29,382 nucleotides of DNA from an uncultured Prevotella sp. (GCA_900554835.1 USJD01000020.1:1-29382); one strand, 5' to 3'. Numbered from the stretch's first letter, positions 17,024 through 24,192 are shown. Numbers and translations: made by a program. Notes: generated by a model not told the origin, from the letters alone.

Positions 17024-17909
17024 TCAACAATGTTTGCACCCAATTGGATTCTTCGCATTGACAATTTGTATGGCTATTCAAAGTATTAACAATATACTTG
17101 AACACATCACCCAAGCCTTGGTCTTTCATGTCGTTTGCAACAATTTCAAACTTGCTTGAGATATTGATACCATAATCAACTTTCATTTTGTTTTCCAAAT
17201 CTTGGCTTTGCTTCTTATACAACACTTTAATCTCATCTGTCTGATTTAAGTCAATCTTATTGTATATGATGTCGTACTCTTTTGGAACTTTAAATACCCC
17301 AGCCGATGCCATACGGCTGAGTAAAAGTTGAAAATCATCGCAAAAATCGTTATAATCATCTTCGTTATTAACAGATGATGAATCTATAAAAAATATAATA
17401 TGATGCGAATTGATTAAGCCTTTATCTTTCATTACTTCTGACAAATTACTAGTATAGATATTCTTGTATGTTTCTCCAGCTCTGTCAGAAATGATAAGTT
17501 TATTTTGTACATCATTCTTAGACAAAGTTAAAGTTAAGAATTGTCCTTCTAATGTTGTCGTTCTAATATTTCTCTTGGAGGTTTTTAATGACTCATTGCG
17601 AATATAAGCTCTACGTTCAAATCCTACATAAGTATCTGAGTCAATGAATTTATACCCATCGATTTCTCCTGTACACATAAACTCATGGTACAAAGAAGCA
17701 ACAAACGTTGATTTTCCTACCTCTGAAAAACCTACTAAGGTTACAAGATGGGTATTGTAATCACCTAATACATCATTGATGTTTTCATCTGTCATGGAAT
17801 CGCAATAGTATTGCGCTATATTTTCTATTGCATCATCCTTTATAACATTGTCGTGCTTTAGCTGTGCAACACCTGCTAAAGACTCTAATATATCTTTTTT
17901 ATCTTCCAT
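17016..17909 (-). CDS. P-loop GTPase, first of the pair (double-GTPase family-like)
   Basis: 297 residues. An N-terminal helical extension of about 50 residues precedes Walker A, VGFSEVGKST (59-68). IISDRAGE (139-146) gives the DxxG of switch II, FFIDSSSV the strand before the specificity loop, and YNKID (216-220) an intact NKxD, so guanine specificity is expected. EIDGYKFIDSDT after Walker A parallels the second GTPase. The C-terminus ends with a Cys-containing tail (TNCQCEESNW) of unknown meaning. The gene starts four bases after the helical-protein gene and overlaps the next GTPase gene by eight bases. In predicted conflict systems such GTPases act as nucleotide-gated switches between sensor and effector modules; that role is inferred here. 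Confidence 0.85.
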   Translation of the reverse strand: MEDKKDILESLAGVAQLKHDNVIKDDAIENIAQYYCDSMTDENINDVLGDYNTHLVTLVGFSEVGKSTFVASLYHEFMCTGEIDGYKFIDSDTYVGFERRAYIRNESLKTSKRNIRTTTLEGQFLTLTLSKNDVQNKLIISDRAGETYKNIYTSNLSEVMKDKGLINSHHIIFFIDSSSVNNEDDYNDFCDDFQLLLSRMASAGVFKVPKEYDIIYNKIDLNQTDEIKVLYKKQSQDLENKMKVDYGINISSKFEIVANDMKDQGLGDVFKYIVNTLNSHTNCQCEESNWVQTLLNE

Positions 17910-17913
17910 TGTG

Positions 17914-18855
17914 TTATTCCTTTAATAAGTCTTCCAATAGTAGTTCATGGTATAAGTAAACTAAGAACTCTTTTGGACTCAGTTCAAAGTCTTTCAGATA
18001 ATCGCCATATTCATTATCTCTTGCATTTACTATTTCATGCAATATCAAAGATGAACCAGATCTTATGTCATCAACAAGGCACACATCCGTTTCTGCCAAG
18101 TTTTTTAGGATTTTCTCTATCTTCTGTTTCTGCCCATTTCCACCACGTGGAAAAATACGTTGCATTAACTCCACAAAGTTTTCTCTTTGAGGTATCTGCG
18201 GTTTGTTGATAAAATAATGTTCCAATATCAATTGAATTTTCAAGAAATCATTCGTTTCTTTTATTTCTTTTATGAATTGAGACATTTCTTCATCCCATGC
18301 CATCAATGCCAAAGATTGGATATTATCAGATATATCATCGGAGATAGTTTCACCTTGTCGGAAACTTCCAGTAAACATTGATTGTACAAAGTCTCTTGGA
18401 TATTTCTTTTCACCGATTACTTCTCCCTCTGCATATTGGTCATATTTAAAATATAGCTTATATAGTATATTCTTATAATTCAATTTCCCCCAATTCCCAT
18501 GCACTTGAATCATAACGTTTTGCAACGATAATGATCGCAATGCAACTTCCTTGTCATCTTCGCATTCTTCTATAGCCAAATAGATGCAATAGAAAACAAG
18601 TGCGCATTTTATACGTTTGGGAAAAATATAGTTTCCCAAGCCATTGTTTGAAATGTATTCTGTCACGAAATCGTTCAACTCTTTACAATCCCGATTTGTC
18701 ACATAGCAATCAGCCAATTCCTCAAAATCACCGAAAGAGAACGACTCATTACCAATGTATTCGGAACAGGCTCTTGCCAATACGTCTGTTTCAGTCTCTT
18801 CAAGTGGTACAATAAGACCACATTGCATGAGAATATTGTTTAGTACATTATTCAT
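17914..18855 (-). CDS. Alpha-helical GTPase-system protein, possibly GASH-like
   Basis: About 313 residues with no recognised catalytic motif. The sequence is almost entirely amphipathic helices (for example DVLARACSEYIG, KRIKCALVFYCIYLAIEE, KQKIEKILKNLAETD) and ends acidic (ELLLEDLLKE). By position and character it could be the GTPase-associated system helical (GASH) protein found beside such GTPases, but this is a contextual guess. The frame could open with GTG at 18858; ATG at 18855 shares its A with the TGA stop of the phosphoesterase (TGATG), a classic coupling arrangement, and is preferred. The likely role is a scaffold or sensor in the complex. A Cys at residue 12 and several Cys in the middle are not arranged as an obvious metal site. 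Confidence 0.6.
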   Translation of the reverse strand: MNNVLNNILMQCGLIVPLEETETDVLARACSEYIGNESFSFGDFEELADCYVTNRDCKELNDFVTEYISNNGLGNYIFPKRIKCALVFYCIYLAIEECEDDKEVALRSLSLQNVMIQVHGNWGKLNYKNILYKLYFKYDQYAEGEVIGEKKYPRDFVQSMFTGSFRQGETISDDISDNIQSLALMAWDEEMSQFIKEIKETNDFLKIQLILEHYFINKPQIPQRENFVELMQRIFPRGGNGQKQKIEKILKNLAETDVCLVDDIRSGSSLILHEIVNARDNEYGDYLKDFELSPKEFLVYLYHELLLEDLLKE

Positions 18856-20138
18856 CACTTTATCATGTTATAAAGTTCAACCCACCTGTTGTCTTCCCTG
18901 ATTTTTTCCAAGAACACTTGATTTCTCATATAGGCAGAGCCTGTACAATCAATCTTTGGGTACATCTTTTGTATTATCTCTTTTGAATTTGGACACTGTT
19001 TAAACTTGTATCTAACATCACGCTTGGATAAACCATCTGGAAGTCTCTGATCGATAACTGCTGCAGGTTTATTATCATCCTTCCATAAATCATGTTTTTT
19101 CAATGTAACCTTTAATGGCTTGGATTGTTCTTCATCCTTCACAAATTGTTCCCCATCATACTTCTGAACTCTCAAATCCACTTTCAATACATCGTTTTTA
19201 TTATCATGTTTTTCAATGGAGAGTTCTATGATATTATAGACAGGTTTATATGTGTTATCATTCACATTTCCAGGATTTAAAGAGCCTGAGTATATGTGCA
19301 CAGCATTATTATTCACATTACTGTTAGCTATATGAACATGTCCATATAGCTGCAAAGCATACCTTTTATCCAAGTCTTTGGCTATTGTATCTTTATTCAG
19401 CAAGAAATCTAATGGATGATGACACATCAGTATGTTAATAATACCATCCTTACATTTTGCACCACGATACGCTATTTGGGGAAGGAAAAGACGATGTCCG
19501 TCTGTTCTTTTGGGATCTGTGTCATAATCATTTAAATCACTAATCAATGCTGAATTCACGCCATACAAATTGACTTGATAGCCTTCGAGGTTATCTTCAA
19601 ATTCAGAATGCCAAAACATTTCAGCACCATCATACCTGTCAACACCCAATTCTAAAGCTCTAAGCATAAAAGGTTCAGCATTGTCTCTCTCATCATTGCA
19701 AAAGTAATTGTATTCTTTAAAAGGTGTATATAATTTCTTGATGAAAGAAAAATCTTCGTCAACCATCTTATTCCACCACCAATCACAATCATTCCCGCGA
19801 TTAGATATAGCTTGATGAATGAATTCTCTCACACACTTGGGATGTTCATTTACATTCTTGTCATGGTTGCCAGGAACAGTATAAACTTCCTCGGTTTTAC
19901 AATCCACGGTTTTACACAGTTCTCGAATAAACGAATTGGCTCGTTTATACTCATCTGCTGATCCACTAAAGGCAATATCTCCACATATTAGAATTTTATC
20001 AAAATTATTACCCGTTCTTTGACAATAATAACCCAAATCTTGTAGCATTAGGTCTCTTATGTCTGTGTAATCGTCAGCGGGATCAAGTTGTTTCTTCCAA
20101 TGTATGTCAGAAAGTTGTAATAGTCGAATTGTTTTCAT
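18855..20138 (-). CDS. Calcineurin-like metallophosphoesterase with C-terminal extension
   Basis: 427 residues. All five metal-binding blocks of calcineurin-like phosphoesterases are intact: DIH (11-13), GD (53-54), GNHD (90-93), CHHP (239-242) and GHVH (266-269). The catalytic domain ends near residue 300. About 125 further residues follow: a strand-rich part (SIEKHDNKNDVLKVDLRVQK) and a helical tail from about 365 (LSKRDVRYKFKQCPN to the end) that might be a small protein-interaction (effector-associated-like) domain. It is the first intact gene of the GTPase operon and the only member with a clear hydrolase active site, so it is the best candidate for the effector or for a nucleotide/phosphodiester-processing step. 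The substrate is unknown; it could be a nucleic acid, cyclic nucleotide or protein phosphate. Confidence 0.85.
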   Translation of the reverse strand: MKTIRLLQLSDIHWKKQLDPADDYTDIRDLMLQDLGYYCQRTGNNFDKILICGDIAFSGSADEYKRANSFIRELCKTVDCKTEEVYTVPGNHDKNVNEHPKCVREFIHQAISNRGNDCDWWWNKMVDEDFSFIKKLYTPFKEYNYFCNDERDNAEPFMLRALELGVDRYDGAEMFWHSEFEDNLEGYQVNLYGVNSALISDLNDYDTDPKRTDGHRLFLPQIAYRGAKCKDGIINILMCHHPLDFLLNKDTIAKDLDKRYALQLYGHVHIANSNVNNNAVHIYSGSLNPGNVNDNTYKPVYNIIELSIEKHDNKNDVLKVDLRVQKYDGEQFVKDEEQSKPLKVTLKKHDLWKDDNKPAAVIDQRLPDGLSKRDVRYKFKQCPNSKEIIQKMYPKIDCTGSAYMRNQVFLEKIREDNRWVELYNMIK

Positions 20139-20146
20139 ATCATTTA

Positions 20147-20582
20147 TTAGCGAATTTCATTTGAGTTTAATGACTCTTTTAATATATTTATGTAATCTTC
20201 TGATAAGCCATTTTGCAATACTTCCCACATTTTCAGAAGGATATCTTTGTTCTTACCTATCCATTCTTTCATAACTTTTTCAGCCTTTGTATCACATTGA
20301 CCAGCTAAAAGTGATCCATCATTAATTGCAAATGAAGCGTCATGGTTGCCAATATGTACATGTGGACGATTATCTTCTTATGTTTTCTATAGAACACATC
20401 ACTTACATAAAAAGAAAAGCGGTAGTCTTTTTTGCAAAATAAAAATTTATACCACCAAGATAATGGAACTTACCGTCAAGGATGTTCTCTTCCTCACTGA
20501 CATTTTTTATATTAATTCTCATTTCTATATGTACTTCTCTTTCTCCACCACCAATGCCAAATTCTAAAGAATGTGTATCCAT
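20147..20582 (-). pseudogene. DUF4160-like gene broken by frameshifts
   Basis: Three consecutive frames read as one protein. ATG 20582 starts a frame (MDTHSLEFGIGGGEREVHIE, ILDGKFHYLGG, INFYF) that reaches an A6 run near 20432; the next frame continues DYRFSFYVSDVFYRKHKK; the third, from about 20377 to the TAA at 20147-20149, encodes EDNRPHVHIGNHDASFAIND, KVMKEWIGKNKDILLKMWE and a short tail. The RPHVHIG-DG-W-LLxxWE pattern resembles DUF4160 proteins, small proteins often found in toxin/antitoxin-like or accessory contexts. Two one-base losses would explain the frames. The last stop is eight bases before the phosphoesterase start, so an ancestral copy may have been the first gene of the GTPase operon. 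The N-terminal part is less certain than the C-terminal part. Confidence 0.55.
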
Positions 20583-20648
20583 TAAGGCTGTGTATAGTTG
20601 TGGAAAGTGTTTTCAACAAAGAAAATCTTCACCGATTTCTTAATGTAG

Positions 20649-21659
20649 TCATTCAAATACCACAGGACAAAGTTCTTTACAGCTTCTCACACCATTCTTT
20701 TGAATAACAAGAGATTTGTCTACTTCCTCCCCATTCAACCATTTAATTATCTGTAAAGGAACATTAACTCCTGCGTTATGTGTAAATGGATACTGTCCAC
20801 CAAATCTGCAATTCATTTCCAAAACATATTTTTCACCAGTTTCAGTTATAAAGCAATCAACATCAAGCATTGCAACATGATGCAAATGAACAGATATAAG
20901 TTTAGCAATATCCTCGAATGTTGCTGGTTCAACTGTTTCTGCTATATCTGTTTCACCAGATCGCATTGCGACTTTCTTCTTAGCGAATGTTGAGACATAA
21001 TTGCCGTTCAAATCATTAAGGATTTCTATGCCATATTCTTGACCTTTTATCATCTGCTGAATAATGATACAAGAATCTTTATCTACTTGGGATTCATACT
21101 TCAGATATGTATCGAAAATTTCCTTATGAAGCTTCGCATAAAAAACCAGCAATTCCTGTTCATTACATGCCTTATATATTCCTATAGATCCCATGCCCCA
21201 GCGTGGTTTCAAGATAAAAGGATAGTTTACAACACCTTCTGCTATGTCTTTTCTTAAATTCTCAAGATTGAGATATGATGGAGTTTGAGGTAATCCTAAA
21301 CGAACAAGAAATTCATAAGTTGACCATTTATCATTACAAATTTGAGTAACATTATAGTCTGATACTACAACCTTTATACCTTCCTTTTCAAACTCATCTT
21401 TATTTTTTGCCAAAACTGGCAAATCTATATCAAAGAGAGAAATGATTGCAGATATTTGATTTTTCTTACAATATGAAATCAAGAAATTGATATACTCTTT
21501 ATCATATATAGCAGGTGTAATAACATAACCATCTGCTTGATGCAAAGTATAAGTATCTATACTATTAGAGGCATAAACTTTTCCTTGACCACATAATGCC
21601 TTTTTAAAATATTCAACAAGATAGGTTCTTCGTCCTGCTGATGTTAATAAGATATTCAT
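20649..21659 (-). CDS. ATP-grasp ligase, carbamoyl-phosphate-synthase-large-chain-like
   Basis: 336 residues. The N-terminal preATP-grasp domain (MNILLTSAGRRTYLVEYFKK) is followed by the ATP-grasp body: YPFILKPRWGMGSIGIYK (ATP-binding Lys and glycine-rich loop), IIIQQMIKGQEYGIEI, and the metal-binding EMNCRFGGQYPF near the C-terminus. Members of this CarB-like group join a carboxylate to an amine or thiol through an acyl-phosphate. Its location seven bases after the GNAT gene and downstream of the aminotransferase suggests that it attaches an amino acid or other acid to an amino sugar. That reaction is inferred from context. It is the last gene before the broken DUF4160-like gene and the GTPase island. 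Confidence 0.85.
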   Translation of the reverse strand: MNILLTSAGRRTYLVEYFKKALCGQGKVYASNSIDTYTLHQADGYVITPAIYDKEYINFLISYCKKNQISAIISLFDIDLPVLAKNKDEFEKEGIKVVVSDYNVTQICNDKWSTYEFLVRLGLPQTPSYLNLENLRKDIAEGVVNYPFILKPRWGMGSIGIYKACNEQELLVFYAKLHKEIFDTYLKYESQVDKDSCIIIQQMIKGQEYGIEILNDLNGNYVSTFAKKKVAMRSGETDIAETVEPATFEDIAKLISVHLHHVAMLDVDCFITETGEKYVLEMNCRFGGQYPFTHNAGVNVPLQIIKWLNGEEVDKSLVIQKNGVRSCKELCPVVFE

Positions 21660-21666
21660 AATTCTA

Positions 21667-22125
21667 TCAATTAAAGTTCTTTTCTAAATAATATCTATCA
21701 GTTTTAATATCAGTTTGATATCTTGTCCAAATTAACTGAAATCCCATTTTTGCATACAGAGATTTAGCAAATTTATTATTGGTATGAATTCCAATTTTCT
21801 GCATTCCTCTAGACTTTACCAAACTTATTGCTCTATTCATTAATTCTGTAGCAATATGCTGCCCCCTATACTCTACATCAACGCATACTAAAGGGATATA
21901 CGCTACTTTTGTTTCCATATTATTACAATATGCAGCAACTATTCCTACCATTTTTTTATCTCCATCCATACAAATAACAGATGTCGCTAATTTGCAAAGC
22001 TTTTCATAATACATATCAACATCAATACGAGGAAGCAATGGAGGAAGGAAATCACACGAAACCTTTTCAATAAATAATTGGAAAGACTCTAGAGAAACAT
22101 ACGATAAATCCGTTAAGTATTGCAT
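21667..22125 (-). CDS. GNAT family N-acetyltransferase
   Basis: 152 residues, a single GNAT domain. MVGIVAAYCNNMETKVAYI and LVCVDVEYRGQHIATELMNR give the central strands and the pyrophosphate-binding R-G-Q-H-I-A loop; IGIHTNNKFAKSLYAKMGF is the standard motif B region with the conserved Asn and aromatic. It should transfer an acetyl (or other acyl) group from CoA to an amine. Between a DegT aminotransferase and an ATP-grasp ligase the likely acceptor is a freshly made amino sugar nucleotide, though amino-acid acceptors are possible. The 85 bases separating it from the aminotransferase gene show no recognisable promoter or hairpin. Confidence 0.88.
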   Translation of the reverse strand: MQYLTDLSYVSLESFQLFIEKVSCDFLPPLLPRIDVDMYYEKLCKLATSVICMDGDKKMVGIVAAYCNNMETKVAYIPLVCVDVEYRGQHIATELMNRAISLVKSRGMQKIGIHTNNKFAKSLYAKMGFQLIWTRYQTDIKTDRYYLEKNFN

Positions 22126-22210
22126 AAAAATAAAGCTCTTAAAGTTTTACAAGTAATTAGCGCTAGCATTTTAGTTTATTTACGTTATCTTACTCGTAAA
22201 ACCTTATTTA

Positions 22211-23320
22211 TTATTTTATAATACAATCCAATGTTCTCTGAAGATCCTCATCGCTCAATGCATGGTGCATAGGCAAGCAGATTACGCTATTTGCCATTTT
22301 ATGAGCATTTGGAAGGTTTTCTGGTGCTGCACTTTCCAATCCACGATAGGTTGAGAACTCGCTGATCAATGGATAGAAATAGCGACGGCCAAGGACATTG
22401 ACAGCCTTCATCTTGAAATAAAGGTCGTCACGGGTCATGCCGTACTTCTCTGCATCAATGAAGATTGGAAAGTAGCTATAGTTATGTTTCACGCCTGGCA
22501 TATCATCGAAGAAGGTGATGCCCTCTACAGGACGCAAAGCCTCACGATACTTGATGGCTACCTGATGACGAGCCTCAATAGCGGCATCTACCTGCTTCAA
22601 ATTGAGCAAGCCGTATGCGCTTCTGATTTCATCCATCTTGCTGTTGATACCAGGACCTACTACAGTCACCTCATCAGCGATACCGAAGTTCTTCAGGTAG
22701 TCAATACGCTTCTTGGTCTTCTCATCGTGCATCACAAGTGCTCCGCCCTCAATGGTGTTATATACCTTTGTGGCATGGAAGCTGAGCGTACTCATATCGC
22801 CTGCGTTCAAAAGTCCTTCGCCATTCACTTCTACTCCAAAGGCATGAGCTGCATCGTAAATAACTTTCAAACCATACTTGTCTGCGATGTCCTGGATTGC
22901 CTTGGTATCGCATGGTTTTCCATAGACATGAACTGGCATAATGGCGGTAGTACGTGGTGTGATGGCCGCCTCAATCTTGTTAGGATCCATATCGCCTGTT
23001 GCAGGGTCTATATCTACAAAGACCGGCTTGCATCCGTTCCACCAGATACTATGGGTTGTTGCCACGAAACTATAAGGGGTTGTGATGACTTCGCCTGTAA
23101 TGCGAAGAGCTTGCAATGCCGTCATCAGTGGCAGGGTGCCATTGGTGAACAGGCTCACGTATGGCACTTTGAGATATTCTGCCAATGCCTTTTCCAACTC
23201 CTTGTGGAAGCTTCCATTATTGGTAATCCACTTACTATCCCAAATCTTCTTCAACTCTGCAGTAAAATCGTCAAGATTTGGAAGAAGTGGCGATGTTACT
23301 GTTATTAATTTGTTATCCAT
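22211..23320 (-). CDS. DegT/DnrJ/EryC1/StrS-type sugar aminotransferase
   Basis: 369 residues, full length for the family. The PLP Lys is in SFHATKVYNTIEGGA (Lys185); DAAHAFG (156-162) holds the Asp that pairs with the pyridine nitrogen; LFTNGTLPLMTAL is the phosphate-binding segment and TTPYSFVATTHSI follows. Such enzymes convert a keto-sugar nucleotide to an amino sugar (for example 4-amino-4,6-dideoxy hexoses) with glutamate as donor. The next two genes, GNAT and ATP-grasp, could acylate the new amine. The DNA is visibly more GC-rich and uses more GC-ending codons than its AT-rich neighbours, suggesting a different history. The relic of a dehydrogenase start lies about 70 bases upstream. 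Confidence 0.93.
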   Translation of the reverse strand: MDNKLITVTSPLLPNLDDFTAELKKIWDSKWITNNGSFHKELEKALAEYLKVPYVSLFTNGTLPLMTALQALRITGEVITTPYSFVATTHSIWWNGCKPVFVDIDPATGDMDPNKIEAAITPRTTAIMPVHVYGKPCDTKAIQDIADKYGLKVIYDAAHAFGVEVNGEGLLNAGDMSTLSFHATKVYNTIEGGALVMHDEKTKKRIDYLKNFGIADEVTVVGPGINSKMDEIRSAYGLLNLKQVDAAIEARHQVAIKYREALRPVEGITFFDDMPGVKHNYSYFPIFIDAEKYGMTRDDLYFKMKAVNVLGRRYFYPLISEFSTYRGLESAAPENLPNAHKMANSVICLPMHHALSDEDLQRTLDCIIK

Positions 23321-23392
23321 AAGCAGGAATTTATATTCTTTTATTTATTTTTTTTATATGTGGTTTCTCTTCGGGTTTCAAAATCGCTTAGG

Positions 23393-23426
23393 CTACTGCT
23401 ACTTTTATACCTTAAAAGTTATTCAT
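23393..23426 (-). repeat. Decayed dehydrogenase start, direct repeat copy 2
   Basis: On the minus strand from 23426 the sequence matches the truncated dehydrogenase start at 14143 in 29 of 34 positions, including an identical 17-base core (23393-23409). Here the reading frame is destroyed: it gives MNNF, then TAA, GIKVAVA, then another stop. It is a second relic of the same gene start, in the same orientation, upstream of the aminotransferase. It is either the remains of another copy or the product of recombination. Confidence 0.7.
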
Positions 23427-23455
23427 ATCGTAGCCATGATTATGTTTAAGACATG

Positions 23456-23660
23456 ATGTTTGTTCGAAAGCCTACCCGTCCTTCCTTACCGTTAAGGAAG
23501 GCTCCACCTTTCTTCTCGGTCTTCTTCAATAGTCTTTACGCCCCCTTCGTTTCCCCCGTTTCCGGGGGACAGAAACCTCAGGGAAGAAGAGAAAACCGCT
23601 CCTCCTCGTCGCTCATAAGGTTGACGGACCATCAGAGGTCTAGTCAGAGAGATTAGCGGG
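23456..23660. repeat. GC-rich intergenic patch with two hairpins
   Basis: About 200 bases of markedly GC-rich and purine/pyrimidine-skewed sequence in an otherwise AT-rich window. It contains a 9-bp stem with a 4-base loop (23480-23488 with 23493-23501, CCTTCCTTA/TAAGGAAGG) and a second hairpin (23552-23558 with 23563-23569, TCCCCCG/CGGGGGA) that extends with a bulge to GTTTC at 23549 and GAAAC at 23576. No convincing coding frame is present. Short palindromic GC-rich intergenic repeats of this style occur in Bacteroidetes genomes. It could also be a structured RNA or a terminator-like region between the HTH gene and the aminotransferase. Confidence 0.5.
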
Positions 23661-23693
23661 ATGGGACCGCATGACAATAGGCTTATTCCATTA

Positions 23694-23936
23694 TCAAATT
23701 CGGTGCTTCTCTACCATTTTTCTGACATCAGAGATTTTATAAAATATGGTATTACGAATCTTATAATATGGAAGTTCACCACTTTCACGCAGATTTCTTA
23801 TAAAATCTCTGCTTACACCACCAAGATAAGACAAGATGGTTTTATTCGTCAAGAACTCTTGATCTTGTTCTTTCAACGAAATCACTTTCTCTATCACATT
23901 GATGCCAACACGAGTTTTATATTTTTCATTTGCCAT
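23694..23936 (-). CDS. Small helix-turn-helix protein, excisionase-like
   Basis: 80 residues from ATG 23936; a TTG at 23963 could extend it by nine codons but would overlap the end of the upstream gene. The segment FLTNKTILSYLGGVSRDFIR is a winged helix-turn-helix (MerR/excisionase HTH_17 type): tool-like first helix, turn, recognition helix. It is followed by ESGELPYYKIRNTIFYKISD, the beta-wing seen in Xis-like proteins, and a basic tail (VRKMVEKHRI). Such proteins bind DNA in the recombination region of integrative elements or act as small regulators. No integrase is in the window. It fits a mobile-element boundary between the STAND gene and the polysaccharide genes. Confidence 0.75.
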   Translation of the reverse strand: MANEKYKTRVGINVIEKVISLKEQDQEFLTNKTILSYLGGVSRDFIRNLRESGELPYYKIRNTIFYKISDVRKMVEKHRI

Positions 23937-23959
23937 AATTGTATAACTGTTAAGCCATA

Positions 23960-24192
23960 TCAAACTTTACTTCCAAAAGCTCGCATTTTCGCTAGAATTT
24001 GCTGTTTCTTGTCTTCTGGAAAGTTTGGACTCGAAAGCAACTTTAGTATCTCTGCCTCTGCTTTAGAAGCACGGGCGCTATTTTCGGATGCTCTCTGATT
24101 TGCAGCGCTATTTGAGCATTTGCATTAGCAATACGGGCATCAGCAGCAGCTATCTCTGCCTCCAATGCTGATATTTTATCTTGTATACTCAT
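23960..24192 (-). pseudogene. Small coiled-coil gene with a one-base frameshift
   Basis: ATG at 24192 encodes MSIQDKISALEAEIAAADAR and IANANAQIA, an Ala/Glu-rich helix with coiled-coil periodicity, then the frame continues out of character to a stop at 24043-24045. From about 24105 the neighbouring frame continues the same style: ANQRASENSARASKAEAEIL, then SSPNFPEDKKQQILAKMRA, ending at TGA 23960-23962. One inserted base near 24105 would join them into a protein of about 77 residues. Its stop region touches the HTH gene start, so the two were probably co-transcribed. There is no slippery run at the junction, so a mutation or a sequencing error is more likely than programmed frameshifting. Function unknown. 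Confidence 0.6.

Noticed and set aside
20346..20567. 73-codon plus-strand frame
   Set aside because: It is antisense to the broken DUF4160-like gene, and its composition does not look like protein.
20583..20648. Short minus-strand peptide (IKKSVKIFFVENTFHNYTQP) just after the ATP-grasp stop, considered as a transposase tail
   Set aside because: It is only about twenty codons and overlaps the end of an intact gene in another frame; no transposon ends or inverted repeats were found.
22126..22210. Promoter for the GNAT gene in the 85-base gap
   Set aside because: No Bacteroidetes-type TAnnTTTG -7 box with a suitable -33 TTTG could be found on the minus strand, so no promoter is called here or in the other gaps.
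22484..23308. 274-codon plus-strand frame
   Set aside because: It is antisense to the aminotransferase, a clear full-length enzyme; long antisense frames are expected in its more GC-rich sequence.
23492..23677. 61-codon minus-strand frame across the GC-rich patch
   Set aside because: Residue content (Arg/Gly/Pro/Ser low complexity) follows the base skew and hairpins; no domain and no sensible neighbours on that frame.
23661..24098. 145-codon plus-strand frame
   Set aside because: It lies opposite the HTH gene and the coiled-coil gene, both of which read as genuine proteins on the minus strand.
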